From positions 1-64,000 of the forward strand of contig NZ_WMID02000011.1 of assembly GCF_009711165.2 (NCBI RefSeq): a stretch of 64,000 nucleotides of DNA, written 5' to 3'. Made by a program: the position numbers and the translations under genes. Source of the DNA: Flavobacterium sp. MC2016-06 (GTDB lineage Bacteria > Bacteroidota > Bacteroidia > Flavobacteriales > Flavobacteriaceae). Each line of letters begins with the position of its first letter. Position 1 is the first letter of the stretch. Below, piece after piece: positions 52,267 to 60,295 of the stretch. The notes beneath the pieces were generated by a model. It was not told where the DNA came from. It saw only the letters and a list, made by a program, of their open reading frames with translations, and ran no database searches.

Positions 52267-52710
52267 TTATCGTATCGGAACATACCCGCCGAGCTTTTGT
52301 TTGTATGTATTTTGAAAATATATCATGTAGTTGTAAATCAAATAATTTACTTCATATCCATATTTAATTCCGGGGCTGTAATCGATCCTCATTTCGTATA
52401 AACTAGGGTTGTATCGCTGTGGCTGTAAAACACGATTATTCCATTCTATTACATACAATTGATTTTTGTTTTCGAGGTAAGGCAAGGAATAATAATTGCG
52501 TGGTAATGCTGTTGATGCCAGCCAAGTGCTAAAACCGTTGTCTATAATAATTACTTCATATTCTAACGAATCGTTTGCAATTCTAACCGTGTCATTTACG
52601 GCAGTTTTTTTCGCAGGCTGACTCTGATCTGCCAAAGCAGTATTCTTTGAAGTTGTAGAACAAGCAACAATTGTAAATAGAATGATGAATATGTAAAAGC
52701 AATTTTTCAT
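52267..52710 (-). CDS. DUF6146 family lipoprotein
   Basis: This 147-residue protein has a lipobox TIVAC (Cys 17), a short Ser/Thr/Lys linker, then a conserved domain containing YEVIIIDNGFSTWLASTALP and RYNPSLYEMRIDYSPGIKYG. This resembles DUF6146, restricted to Flavobacteriia; function unknown. It is likely anchored in the outer membrane. Co-transcription with the DUF6787 gene is likely from the 33-bp gap. Confidence 0.75.
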   Translation of the reverse strand: MKNCFYIFIILFTIVACSTTSKNTALADQSQPAKKTAVNDTVRIANDSLEYEVIIIDNGFSTWLASTALPRNYYSLPYLENKNQLYVIEWNNRVLQPQRYNPSLYEMRIDYSPGIKYGYEVNYLIYNYMIYFQNTYKQKLGGYVPIR

Positions 52711-52800
52711 GACTTTTATTTAGAATCTAAATTTACAAAAAAATCGATGAAAGCTTTTGTTATTTAACATAGAACATTGTTGATTTTAGATTGGGCAGAA

Positions 52801-52985
52801 TTTGGCTAAAGCCTTTTCTTGTTCTCACATTTTATTCCTCCAGCTAAAGCAGGAGGCAAGTCAAGAAATTGATTGAGAATCTTTTTTTAAAGAAATTTGA
52901 ATAATTATAAAAACGCTGTTTTGAATAGCCTCCTGCTTTAGCTGGAGGTGACATGTAAATCATAAAGAAAAAGGCTTTAGCCAAA
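52801..52985. repeat. Nested inverted-repeat element with CCTCCAGCTAAAGC arms
   Basis: Outer arms TTTGGCTAAAGCCTTTTCTT (52801-52820) and 52965-52985 pair with one inserted base. Inner arms 52838-52858 and 52928-52948 are perfectly complementary over 21 bases, and each is itself a small hairpin. The element occupies most of the 378-bp gap before the DUF937-like gene. A partial copy of the inner arm lies at 28839-28858. No reading frame is seen. Confidence 0.88.
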
Positions 52986-53029
52986 ACATACATTAGTTTT
53001 AGTCAAAGCCTCTTAATCTCTCATAAAAA

Positions 53030-53054
53030 AAGCTGTTTATAATAAAAACAGCTT
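53030..53054 (-). terminator. Terminator of the DUF937-like gene
   Basis: AAGCTGTTT (53030-53038) pairs with AAACAGCTT (53046-53054). On the minus strand the stem is followed by a run of T (complement of 53024-53030), suiting the DUF937-like gene that ends at 53089. Confidence 0.75.
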
Positions 53055-53088
53055 AATATTAAGATTTTATTGCTTTAAAATCTACAAT

Positions 53089-53646
53089 TTATTTTCCGAA
53101 TAATTTACCCAATAAACCGCTTATTCCGCCGCTTTTAGTTAATGCCATTGCATCTGCAACATCTACTTTTCCGTCGCCATTTTGGTCTAAACCAAACTGC
53201 ATTCCGTATTTAGAAATCGTGTCCATAATTCCAGAAGCCTGCCCGCTGTTTCCAGAGACAGCACTAATAATATCTGAAATCTGAAAACTACTATCGTTTG
53301 GATCTTTTGCTTTGCTTACTAATGAACTTAAAATCTGTGGAATCATACTTGCTGCTACACCAGAAGCTGCGCCACTGCTTAATCCAAATTTTTCTCCAAG
53401 ACTTCCAGTCAATTGCTGCGATATTTGTTTTACGACAGGGTTTGAATTGTCTATTGGAGTGTTTCCGCTAAATAAACCTGCAAGTTGTTCTGCACCACCT
53501 TCTGAAGCTATTTTTTGTAATCCCGAAAAAATTGAATTATTTGCTTCATTTATCACGCCCTCATTATGCTCGTTAGGAACAGCATCATTATTTACAACAG
53601 CAGTATTTCCATACTGCTGTACCAATTGTGTTAATTGTTCAAACAT
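53089..53646 (-). CDS. DUF937-type protein with a C-terminal EF-hand/dockerin-like calcium loop
   Basis: This 185-residue acidic, Gly/Ser/Ala-rich protein has no signal peptide. It starts MFEQLTQLVQQYGNTAVVNN, and its central helices (PVVKQISQQLTGSLGEKFGL, MIPQILSSLVSKA) match DUF937. Near residues 153-164 DQNGDGKVDVAD is a canonical calcium-binding EF-hand loop, followed by a glycine-rich GGISGLLGKLFGK tail. The family role is unknown. It is downstream of serA beyond a terminator. Confidence 0.75.
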   Translation of the reverse strand: MFEQLTQLVQQYGNTAVVNNDAVPNEHNEGVINEANNSIFSGLQKIASEGGAEQLAGLFSGNTPIDNSNPVVKQISQQLTGSLGEKFGLSSGAASGVAASMIPQILSSLVSKAKDPNDSSFQISDIISAVSGNSGQASGIMDTISKYGMQFGLDQNGDGKVDVADAMALTKSGGISGLLGKLFGK

Positions 53647-53690
53647 GGTTTAAAAGAATTTAAATTAGACAACAAAGTTAAGTAAAAAAG

Positions 53691-53726
53691 AAAGGGATTT
53701 ACTACATTTTAGTAGCAAATCCCTTT
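53691..53726 (-). terminator. Terminator of serA
   Basis: AAAGGGATTT with ACTAC (53691-53705) pairs with GTAGCAAATCCCTTT (53712-53726) with one bulged base. On the minus strand the stem is followed by CTTTTTT-like sequence. It lies between serA and the DUF937-like gene. Confidence 0.8.
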
Positions 53727-53749
53727 AAAGATAATTATTTATTTTCTTA

Positions 53750-54700
53750 TTAGCTTAACAAAGTAATAATTTGTGAAGCTAATTCTGTACCAATTCTATC
53801 TTGTGCTTCTCCAGTTGCAGCTCCAATGTGAGGCGTCAATGAGATTTTAGCGTGCATTAAGATTGCCATTTCTGGTTTTGGCTCGCTTTCAAAAACGTCT
53901 AATCCAGCAAAAGCAACTTTTCCTGAATCTAAAGCTTTAACTAGCGCAACCTCATTAATAACACCACCACGAGCACAGTTTACGATTCCAACACCATCTT
54001 TCATGATCTCAAATTCTTTCTCGTCTACGATGTAACCGTCTTGAGCAGGAACGTGAAGTGTAATGAAATCTGCTTCTTTAAATAAAGACTCTAAAGATTG
54101 AGAAACGATTGTAGTAGTAATAGATTGTCCGTCAAAAAACTCAACTTTTACATCTACCTGCGGGATAAAACTATCTGCAGCAATTACTTTCATACCTAAA
54201 CCTAAAGCCATTTTTGCAGTAGCTTGACCAATACGGCCAATACCAACAATTCCTAAAGTTTTTCCTCTAAGCTCAACACCATTTGCGTACGCTTTTTTCA
54301 AACCGTCAAAATTAGTGTCACCTTCTAGAGGCATATTTCTGTTAGAATCGTGTAAAAAACGAACACCATTAAACAAGTGTCCAAACACCAATTCAGCAAC
54401 AGATTCTGAAGATGATGCAGGAGTATTAATTACATGAATTCCTTTGCTTTTAGCATAATCAACATCAATATTATCCATACCAACACCACCGCGTCCGATA
54501 ATTTTAAGACCTGGGCAAGCATCAATAATATCTTTACGAACTTTAGTTGCGCTACGCACTAAAACTACGCTTACATTATTTTCGTTAACAAAATTAGCAA
54601 CTTGTTCTTGAGCTACTTTTGTAGTTATAACTTCAAATCCACCTTTTTCTAAAGCTAGAATTCCACTTTTAGAAATTCCGTCATTGGCTAATACTTTCAT
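53750..54700 (-). CDS. serA: D-3-phosphoglycerate dehydrogenase, short form
   Basis: It oxidises 3-phosphoglycerate to 3-phosphohydroxypyruvate with NAD, the first step of serine synthesis. The 316-residue protein has the D-isomer 2-hydroxyacid dehydrogenase fold: NAD loop GIVGIGRIGQ (150-159), catalytic Arg in NCARGGVINE, Glu, and His in LTPHIGAATGE near the end. It lacks the C-terminal ACT domain of E. coli SerA, so serine feedback inhibition by that route is not expected. It is downstream of serC in the same orientation. Confidence 0.93.
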   Translation of the reverse strand: MKVLANDGISKSGILALEKGGFEVITTKVAQEQVANFVNENNVSVVLVRSATKVRKDIIDACPGLKIIGRGGVGMDNIDVDYAKSKGIHVINTPASSSESVAELVFGHLFNGVRFLHDSNRNMPLEGDTNFDGLKKAYANGVELRGKTLGIVGIGRIGQATAKMALGLGMKVIAADSFIPQVDVKVEFFDGQSITTTIVSQSLESLFKEADFITLHVPAQDGYIVDEKEFEIMKDGVGIVNCARGGVINEVALVKALDSGKVAFAGLDVFESEPKPEMAILMHAKISLTPHIGAATGEAQDRIGTELASQIITLLS

Positions 54701-54783
54701 TTTGTGATATTTTGTTTATTTGATTCATCTATTTGTTTAATCGATAAACCAACTATTATAATTTTCTTTTTTTATTTGAAACT

Positions 54784-54862
54784 AATCCCGCTATCCGTTG
54801 CAATCTTTTATGTTTTTAAAGAAAAAACATAAAAGGATTTCCACTTCTATCGGGGCTAGGAA
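54784..54862. repeat. Hairpin element inside the serC-serA gap
   Basis: AATCTTTTATGTTTTT (54802-54817) pairs with AAAAACATAAAAGGATT (54823-54839) with one bulge, loop AAAG. Outer AATCCCGCTATCC and CTATCGGGGCTAG add a second weak stem. It fills most of the 240-bp gap between the serC stop and serA start, so it would be transcribed within the operon. From memory, this consensus is dispersed in other Flavobacterium genomes. Confidence 0.75.
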
Positions 54863-54940
54863 TCCGGTATTCAATTGATGTTTTGCGTAAATAAATTAGA
54901 TTAAAAATTTAAACAAATTAATGATTAACCGAAAAAACGA

Positions 54941-56011
54941 TTAAACTTTAGTTTCTAAAGCTTTCATTACATCTACTAAAACCTGAACACTTTCGATAGG
55001 CATTGCATTGTAAATAGAAGCTCTATAACCACCAACAGAACGGTGTCCTGGCAATCCAGAAACTCCAGCTTCTTTCCATAAAGCATCAAAAGCTGCTGCA
55101 TGGTCAGGATTTGTAAGCAAGAAAGTAACATTCATGTTTGAACGATCTTCAACTGCTGCAGCACCTTTAAATAATGGGTTTCTGTCAATTTCAGTGTAAA
55201 GTAAATTAGCTTTTGCATCGTTTAATTTCTCAACAGCTGCAACACCACCTTTACTTTTAATCCATTGTAATGTTAAAAGTGAAACGTAAACAGCAAAAAC
55301 AGGTGGTGTATTGTACATACTTTCTGCTTTGATATGTTTAGCGTAATCTAACATACTTGGAATTGTTCTTCCGTTTTTCTCTAAAATTTCTTCTTTAATA
55401 ACTACAAGTGTAGCTCCTGCAGGTCCCATATTTTTTTGAGCACCAGCATAAATTAAATCAAATTTTGAGAAATCTAAATCTCTTGAAAATATATCAGAAC
55501 TCATGTCACAAACTACAGGTACATTTGTAGCTGGGAAATCTTTCATTTGAGTTCCAAAGATTGTATTGTTACTTGTGCAGTGAAAATAATCTGCATCACT
55601 TGGTATTACGTATCCTTTTGGAATATGGTTGTAATTTTCTTCTTTTGAGGAAGCTACGACAACAGTTTCTCCAAATAATTTAGCTTCTTTTATTGCAGCT
55701 GTCGCCCAAGTTCCTGAATCTAAATATGCGGCTTTTCCGTTTTCTTTCATTAAATTATAAGGAGCCATTAAGAATGCTGTACTGGCACCACCTTGTAAAA
55801 ATAAGGCTTGGTATCCTTTTCCTTGAAGTCCAAGTAACTCTAAAGCAAGCGAACGAGCTTCATCCATTACAGCAACAAAATCTTTGCTTCGATGGGAGAT
55901 TTCTAAAATAGAAAGTCCTGAATCGTTGAAATTTAATATTGCTTGTGATGCCTTCTCAAAAACTTCTTGAGGTAAGATACTTGGTCCTGCGCTGTAGTTG
56001 TGTTTTTTCAT
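54941..56011 (-). CDS. serC: Phosphoserine aminotransferase
   Basis: It converts 3-phosphohydroxypyruvate to phosphoserine using glutamate and PLP; class V aminotransferase, cytosolic. The 356-residue protein begins MKKHNYSAGPSILPQEVFEK, the usual SerC N-terminus. The PLP lysine is Lys193 in YAGAQKNMGPAG. GLPGHRSVGGYRASIYNAMP near the C-terminus is the substrate-binding arginine segment. Length is normal. It stands between the acyl-CoA reductase (93 bp upstream) and serA. Confidence 0.97.
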   Translation of the reverse strand: MKKHNYSAGPSILPQEVFEKASQAILNFNDSGLSILEISHRSKDFVAVMDEARSLALELLGLQGKGYQALFLQGGASTAFLMAPYNLMKENGKAAYLDSGTWATAAIKEAKLFGETVVVASSKEENYNHIPKGYVIPSDADYFHCTSNNTIFGTQMKDFPATNVPVVCDMSSDIFSRDLDFSKFDLIYAGAQKNMGPAGATLVVIKEEILEKNGRTIPSMLDYAKHIKAESMYNTPPVFAVYVSLLTLQWIKSKGGVAAVEKLNDAKANLLYTEIDRNPLFKGAAAVEDRSNMNVTFLLTNPDHAAAFDALWKEAGVSGLPGHRSVGGYRASIYNAMPIESVQVLVDVMKALETKV

Positions 56012-56104
56012 GGTTGTTGTTAATAGACGAAAATTTTAAAGAGGCAAATTTCGGCAATAGGAGCTGAAAAAGCGATAAATTATTCGAAATAATTGAACAT
56101 TTTT

Positions 56105-57178
56105 TTACTTTGTTGTTAACAAAAACGTTATAGTATCTACATTATCTGCATAATCCCACAATTGGGGTTTTTGCGTCACTCCAAACGAGATACTGTTTTG
56201 AATCAAATCATTGCTTACAATACATTGTATTTGCTCGGAATCAGCGTCAAGACGATTTTGTAAATCTTCTATATTTTCATAAAATTCATAAAAAACGCTA
56301 GAAATAGGAGAGGCGTAGCTTGAATCTTCTTTAATAGTTAAGAAACCGTTGTCAAGTAATTTAAAGTTACTCATTAAAAACACTGCTTTATTGTAATCGT
56401 AGTTGTTGGCGTATTTTTCGTAATGTATTACATCTTGGTATTTAAAAATAGCTTCAAAAAAAGGATCAAATTTATAATCTTTAGGAACAAAAAGTTTCGA
56501 AACATTACGGCATCCTAACCCAAAATATCTAAAAATATCTTCGCCCAAAGCTTCTAATTGTTCTTTGGTTTCTTTTCCGTTTAAAACAGCGGTCGAATTT
56601 CTATTTTTTCTAATAATAGACGGTTTGTCTTTAAAGTAATATTCAAAATAACGAGCTGTATTGTTGCTTCCGGTGGCAATTACGGCATCAAAATTTTCTA
56701 GTTTTCCTTCCACGAAAGTGATTTTACTTTCCAATTCAGGATTAACCGCAATAATATATTTTGCTAAAAACGGCAATAAATGCTGATCGTTTGAAGATGT
56801 TTTTACCAAGGCTTTATTTCCGGTTATTAAAACAGATAAAAAATCATGAAAACCTACTAACGGAATATTTCCTGCTAATATTAAAGCTACTGTTTTTGAA
56901 TTTTTACCATCTTGTAAAGCATCAAAAGAATAATTAGAAAGCCATTTGGTAATGTTTTCTTCTGTTAAAGCTTCTGCCCAAGATTGTATTGCAAAATAAA
57001 CCTGCTCTGGAGTATACCAGCCATTATGAGACTGCGATAAATGTATAAGCTTCTGGAAATCATCAAAAAAAAGATCATTGTGTAAAACTTCTGATTTTTT
57101 AATGGTTTCTAATTCAGAAAATTGTTTTAGAAAATATCCTAATTCAACAAAAACACTTTTTTTTGTTTCTAATGTCAT
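56105..57178 (-). CDS. LuxC-type acyl-CoA reductase
   Basis: This 357-residue aldehyde-dehydrogenase-like protein belongs to the LuxC acyl-CoA reductase family (PF05893). The nucleotide-binding stretch VALILAGNIPLVGFHDFLSV (about 96-115), NKALVKTSSNDQH, and the catalytic cysteine in FGLGCRNVSKLF are visible. No LuxD/LuxE partners are nearby. Its link with serC and the divergent ferredoxin, a common order in Flavobacteriia (from memory), hints at reduced acyl-thioester chemistry, but the substrate is unknown. Confidence 0.88.
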   Translation of the reverse strand: MTLETKKSVFVELGYFLKQFSELETIKKSEVLHNDLFFDDFQKLIHLSQSHNGWYTPEQVYFAIQSWAEALTEENITKWLSNYSFDALQDGKNSKTVALILAGNIPLVGFHDFLSVLITGNKALVKTSSNDQHLLPFLAKYIIAVNPELESKITFVEGKLENFDAVIATGSNNTARYFEYYFKDKPSIIRKNRNSTAVLNGKETKEQLEALGEDIFRYFGLGCRNVSKLFVPKDYKFDPFFEAIFKYQDVIHYEKYANNYDYNKAVFLMSNFKLLDNGFLTIKEDSSYASPISSVFYEFYENIEDLQNRLDADSEQIQCIVSNDLIQNSISFGVTQKPQLWDYADNVDTITFLLTTK

Positions 57179-57346
57179 AATGTTTGCTTATGAATTGTTT
57201 TGATTGTAATTTTGCACAAAAATAAGTTTTTTTAGTGTTAAGCTGTTAGCTTTCTCTAATAAGGTTTAGATATCAAAAGAAAAAAAAGAACAGAATATTT
57301 AAAAATGGCTTTTAGCTTTTAGCAAAAGGCAAAAAAATAATATCAC

Positions 57347-57694
57347 ATGGCTATAATTATAACTGACGAATGTATTAACTGCGGGGCTTGTGAACCTGAG
57401 TGCCCAAATACAGCTATCTATGAAGGTGCTGATGATTGGAGATATAAAGACGGAACTGCTCTTTCTGGAAAAATAATTTTACCTGACGGAACTGAGGTTG
57501 ATGCTGATGATGCTCAAAACCCAATTTCGGATGAAGTGTATTATATTGTTCCAGGAAAATGTACAGAGTGTAAAGGTTTTCATGATGAACCTCAATGTGC
57601 TGCCGTATGTCCAGTTGATTGCTGTGTACCAGATGATAATCATGTAGAAGATGAAGAAACTTTGTTAGAGCGTCAAGCGTTCTTGCATGGTTAA
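57347..57694 (+). CDS. 2x[4Fe-4S] ferredoxin
   Basis: This 115-residue ferredoxin has cluster motif 1 [12 protein letters not shown] (Cys 9, 12, 15, 19). Motif 2 is [18 protein letters not shown] (Cys 72, 75, 84, 88), with a longer spacing before the third cysteine than usual. An insert of about 50 residues separates the motifs and a C-terminal acidic extension follows. This long-spacer form is the Alvin-like/Bacteroidota ferredoxin type of low potential. It is divergent from the acyl-CoA reductase, a possible redox partner, and overlaps the next gene by 8 bp. Confidence 0.93.
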   Translation: MAIIITDECINCGACEPECPNTAIYEGADDWRYKDGTALSGKIILPDGTEVDADDAQNPISDEVYYIVPGKCTECKGFHDEPQCAAVCPVDCCVPDDNHVEDEETLLERQAFLHG

Positions 57695-58127
57695 TAAAAT
57701 TCGAGATTTTATTAGAAAAAACTCCGTTCTTATTAGTTTCTTATTGGTCTTTTTAGGTTTCATGTATTTGAAAATTGCTAATCTTCAAAATTATTATTTT
57801 TATAATGGAAGAGTAATTGAACTTAATAGAATTACATCAAAGCATAGAGTTGCAGGTAAATCTGGCAGAGGAATTTTTTACATTTCTAAAAAGATTCCAA
57901 AAATTGAATATTATGTAAATAAAGATACAGTGCAATGTGATCAAGGAGAATTGAAACTAGTCACAAACTTTAAAATAAATGAAAAAATAACGGTTTTAGT
58001 AGAAAAAGAAAACCTTTATCATACAAAAATTTTCAGCTTATTTTATTATTGGATTGAATACAATGAATTGATTCTTGTTTTACTTTCATTTTTATTCATT
58101 CTAGGTTTTATAAAAAACTTTGTATAA
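57687..58127 (+). CDS. Two-helix membrane protein, DUF3592-like layout
   Basis: This 146-residue protein has helices at about 12-28 and 120-142 flanking an extracytoplasmic domain with [20 protein letters not shown] and [16 protein letters not shown]. This layout resembles DUF3592-like proteins; I cannot confirm membership. Its ATG overlaps the ferredoxin stop codon by 8 bp, so translation is probably coupled. Confidence 0.6.
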   Translation: MVNKIRDFIRKNSVLISFLLVFLGFMYLKIANLQNYYFYNGRVIELNRITSKHRVAGKSGRGIFYISKKIPKIEYYVNKDTVQCDQGELKLVTNFKINEKITVLVEKENLYHTKIFSLFYYWIEYNELILVLLSFLFILGFIKNFV

Positions 58128-58152
58128 AAAAGACATACTTTAAAATATAAGA

Positions 58153-58188
58153 AAAATCCTAAGCAAACAGCTTAGGATTTTTTTTTCT
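58153..58188 (+). terminator. Intrinsic terminator after the ferredoxin operon
   Basis: AAATCCTAAGC (from 58154) pairs with GCTTAGGATTT (to 58180) over 11 bp with loop AAACA, followed by a T-tract. It separates this operon from the surface protein gene. Confidence 0.9.
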
Positions 58189-58293
58189 AACATTTTTCTT
58201 GCCTTATTTTGCATTATGCTGATTTTTAGTGAATTAATTTAGTTAATTTGGGAAAAATTTAGTATTATTGATAATAATTTCTAAAAACAGCCT

Positions 58294-59460
58294 ATGAAGA
58301 GATTGATACTTTTATTTTTTATATTCTTTAACGTTGGTGTTTTTGCACAAAACGATACTTATTCTATTGTTGTTAAAGATATTGAAACGCAGTTGCCAAT
58401 AGAAAATGCTACGGTGGTAATTTTAAAAACCAAACAGATTTTATTAAGTAATGAAGAAGGAAAAGTAACTTTTGTGCTGGCAGGTGGCTCTAATGTTCAG
58501 GTTTCTGAGACGAATTACGAGAATGTAACGTTTCGCTGGGCTTCTTTAAAAGAAAGCGGCTTTGAAGTTTACTTAAAAAGTAAAGACAATAAATTAGATG
58601 AAGTTGTTTTGTCTAAAGAATCTCCACAAAAAGTACTTCAAAAAATTGTATCAAATTCGATAAAAAAACTAGCAGTTTCTTCTCGCTTAAAAGTATATGT
58701 GAGGGAATTTTTTATGCTAGACAACAAATATTCTTATTATAATGACGGACTTGTAAATTTTCAGTTTGCAGTTAATCAAAAGAAAGCATCGACAACTTTA
58801 TTGGTAGAACAAAATAGATCTTACGGATTGATAGAAACCGATGTAAGTGCTGACTTAAAAGGCTATAATTTGAATAATATCATGGAGAATTATTATAATT
58901 TAAATTATTTTAATGCTGTTTTAGATTCAAAAGCAAAGAAAGAATATGAGTTTGGAGTAAAAGGACATCCTATCAATAAAGATTATTTTGTAATGACGAT
59001 TACACCATTAGATACGTCTAAAGAAGCTGTAGATAGTTTTGAGATTGTCTATGATGCAGAAAAGAAATTGATAATTGAGTTTTCTATTATTATTACACCA
59101 GGAAAAGCTGCAGTGATTGAAGATAAGACAAAAGAAGGTGCTAAGAATGTTACAAGATCTGTTGTGAAAGTAAATTACAGACTTGATGGTTTAGATTATT
59201 ACTTATTGAGTTCGAATGAAGAAATAGCGTATGATATTGTTTTAAAAGATAATAAAACCAAGAATATTCAAGTTCGTAATAACTTTATAACAACAAATTA
59301 CAACAAGCAAAAGTTTACCTATAAAGAAAGTGACGTTTTTAAAGAAAAATCGCTTTTTAATAAAAAGAATAAGATTCTAACCAATTACTGGGATCTTTCT
59401 GGTTTTACAGCTACAGAAGAAGAAAAAAACTTAATAAGCGCTTTAGATTTTAAGCTCTAA
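58294..59460 (+). CDS. Secreted protein with carboxypeptidase-regulatory-like domain
   Basis: This 388-residue protein has a signal peptide (about 1-19, ending GVFAQ) and an N-terminal domain of the carboxypeptidase-D-regulatory-like type (about 20-110: LPIENATVVILKTKQILLSN, then FEVYLKSKDNKLDEVVL). A large C-terminal region similar to DUF5686-like barrel-associated proteins follows. There is no T9SS sorting domain. It is probably periplasmic or outer-membrane associated. It converges with a methyltransferase gene only 5 bp away. Confidence 0.75.
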   Translation: MKRLILLFFIFFNVGVFAQNDTYSIVVKDIETQLPIENATVVILKTKQILLSNEEGKVTFVLAGGSNVQVSETNYENVTFRWASLKESGFEVYLKSKDNKLDEVVLSKESPQKVLQKIVSNSIKKLAVSSRLKVYVREFFMLDNKYSYYNDGLVNFQFAVNQKKASTTLLVEQNRSYGLIETDVSADLKGYNLNNIMENYYNLNYFNAVLDSKAKKEYEFGVKGHPINKDYFVMTITPLDTSKEAVDSFEIVYDAEKKLIIEFSIIITPGKAAVIEDKTKEGAKNVTRSVVKVNYRLDGLDYYLLSSNEEIAYDIVLKDNKTKNIQVRNNFITTNYNKQKFTYKESDVFKEKSLFNKKNKILTNYWDLSGFTATEEEKNLISALDFKL

Positions 59461-59465
59461 CTTTT

Positions 59466-60212
59466 TTAGATTCTTTTTTTAGCAACAACAACATAGGTAT
59501 CGTAAGCATAGGTTTTTCTGTCGATCTTTTTTGTTATTTCGAAATTATTCAAATATAAAAAAAGTTCAATTTCATTAAGTGTAAAAACGCGAACGGTAGA
59601 AAAATCATTTTCAAGAATATCTTTTTCTCCATTTGTAATAGTGTAATACTGCGCTGTCCATTCTAGCATGAAATTTTCCAGAGAATTGTTAGTGTCCCAA
59701 TGGCTTTCTCTTCTGTAATTTACATTATCATACATGGCTTCATGTACAATAACAGGGTTTTCTTTAGTAAAAGGAATGAATCTATTGGCATCGATAAAAT
59801 CAAAAATTATAACACCATTATTATTGAGGTTTTTATACAGAGAATCAAAAGTTCTATTGATGTCATCGTTGGTGATTAAATAACTTGTAGATCTCCCTGT
59901 GATTAAAATTGCATCTACAGGACTATTGAGTTTAAAATCGCGCATATCACCTTGGGTAAAAGTGCTGTTTTTGTTGCGCTCTTTGGCAATTGCAATCATA
60001 CTCTCACTGTAATCAAGACCTTGGTAGTTCTGATTGTTTTCTTGAAATCGTTTTGCTAGATTTCCTGTACCGCTGCCAATTTCTAAAATGCTAGAGCAAT
60101 TGTTTTCCTGAATTAGATTGTTGTAAAAAGCATATTCCTCATCATAATTAACAAAAGTCTGGTACATTGCATCGTAAATTGCTGCCATTTTTCCGTCGTA
60201 TAAACTTGCCAT
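59466..60212 (-). CDS. Class I SAM-dependent methyltransferase
   Basis: This 248-residue protein has motif I ILEIGSGTGNLAKRF (about 42-56) and an acidic residue at the end of strand beta-2 (YQGLDYSESM). VDAILITGRSTSYL holds motif IV, and a beta-rich C-terminal domain follows. It belongs to the small-molecule methyltransferase group; substrate unknown. It follows the TonB receptor gene, from which a terminator separates it. Confidence 0.85.
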   Translation of the reverse strand: MASLYDGKMAAIYDAMYQTFVNYDEEYAFYNNLIQENNCSSILEIGSGTGNLAKRFQENNQNYQGLDYSESMIAIAKERNKNSTFTQGDMRDFKLNSPVDAILITGRSTSYLITNDDINRTFDSLYKNLNNNGVIIFDFIDANRFIPFTKENPVIVHEAMYDNVNYRRESHWDTNNSLENFMLEWTAQYYTITNGEKDILENDFSTVRVFTLNEIELFLYLNNFEITKKIDRKTYAYDTYVVVAKKRI

Positions 60213-60240
60213 AACTATAAGATTTTAATTATAAAATTAT

Positions 60241-60270
60241 AAAAAAAAGGCTGTCATAAGACAACCTTTT
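60241..60270 (-). terminator. Terminator of the TonB-dependent receptor gene
   Basis: AAAAGGCTGTC (60245-60255) pairs with GACAACCTTTT (60260-60270) with loop ATAA and one mismatch. On the minus strand a run of eight T follows the stem. Confidence 0.85.
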
Positions 60271-60295
60271 TAAATTATTTAAATAAAGCCGAAAC

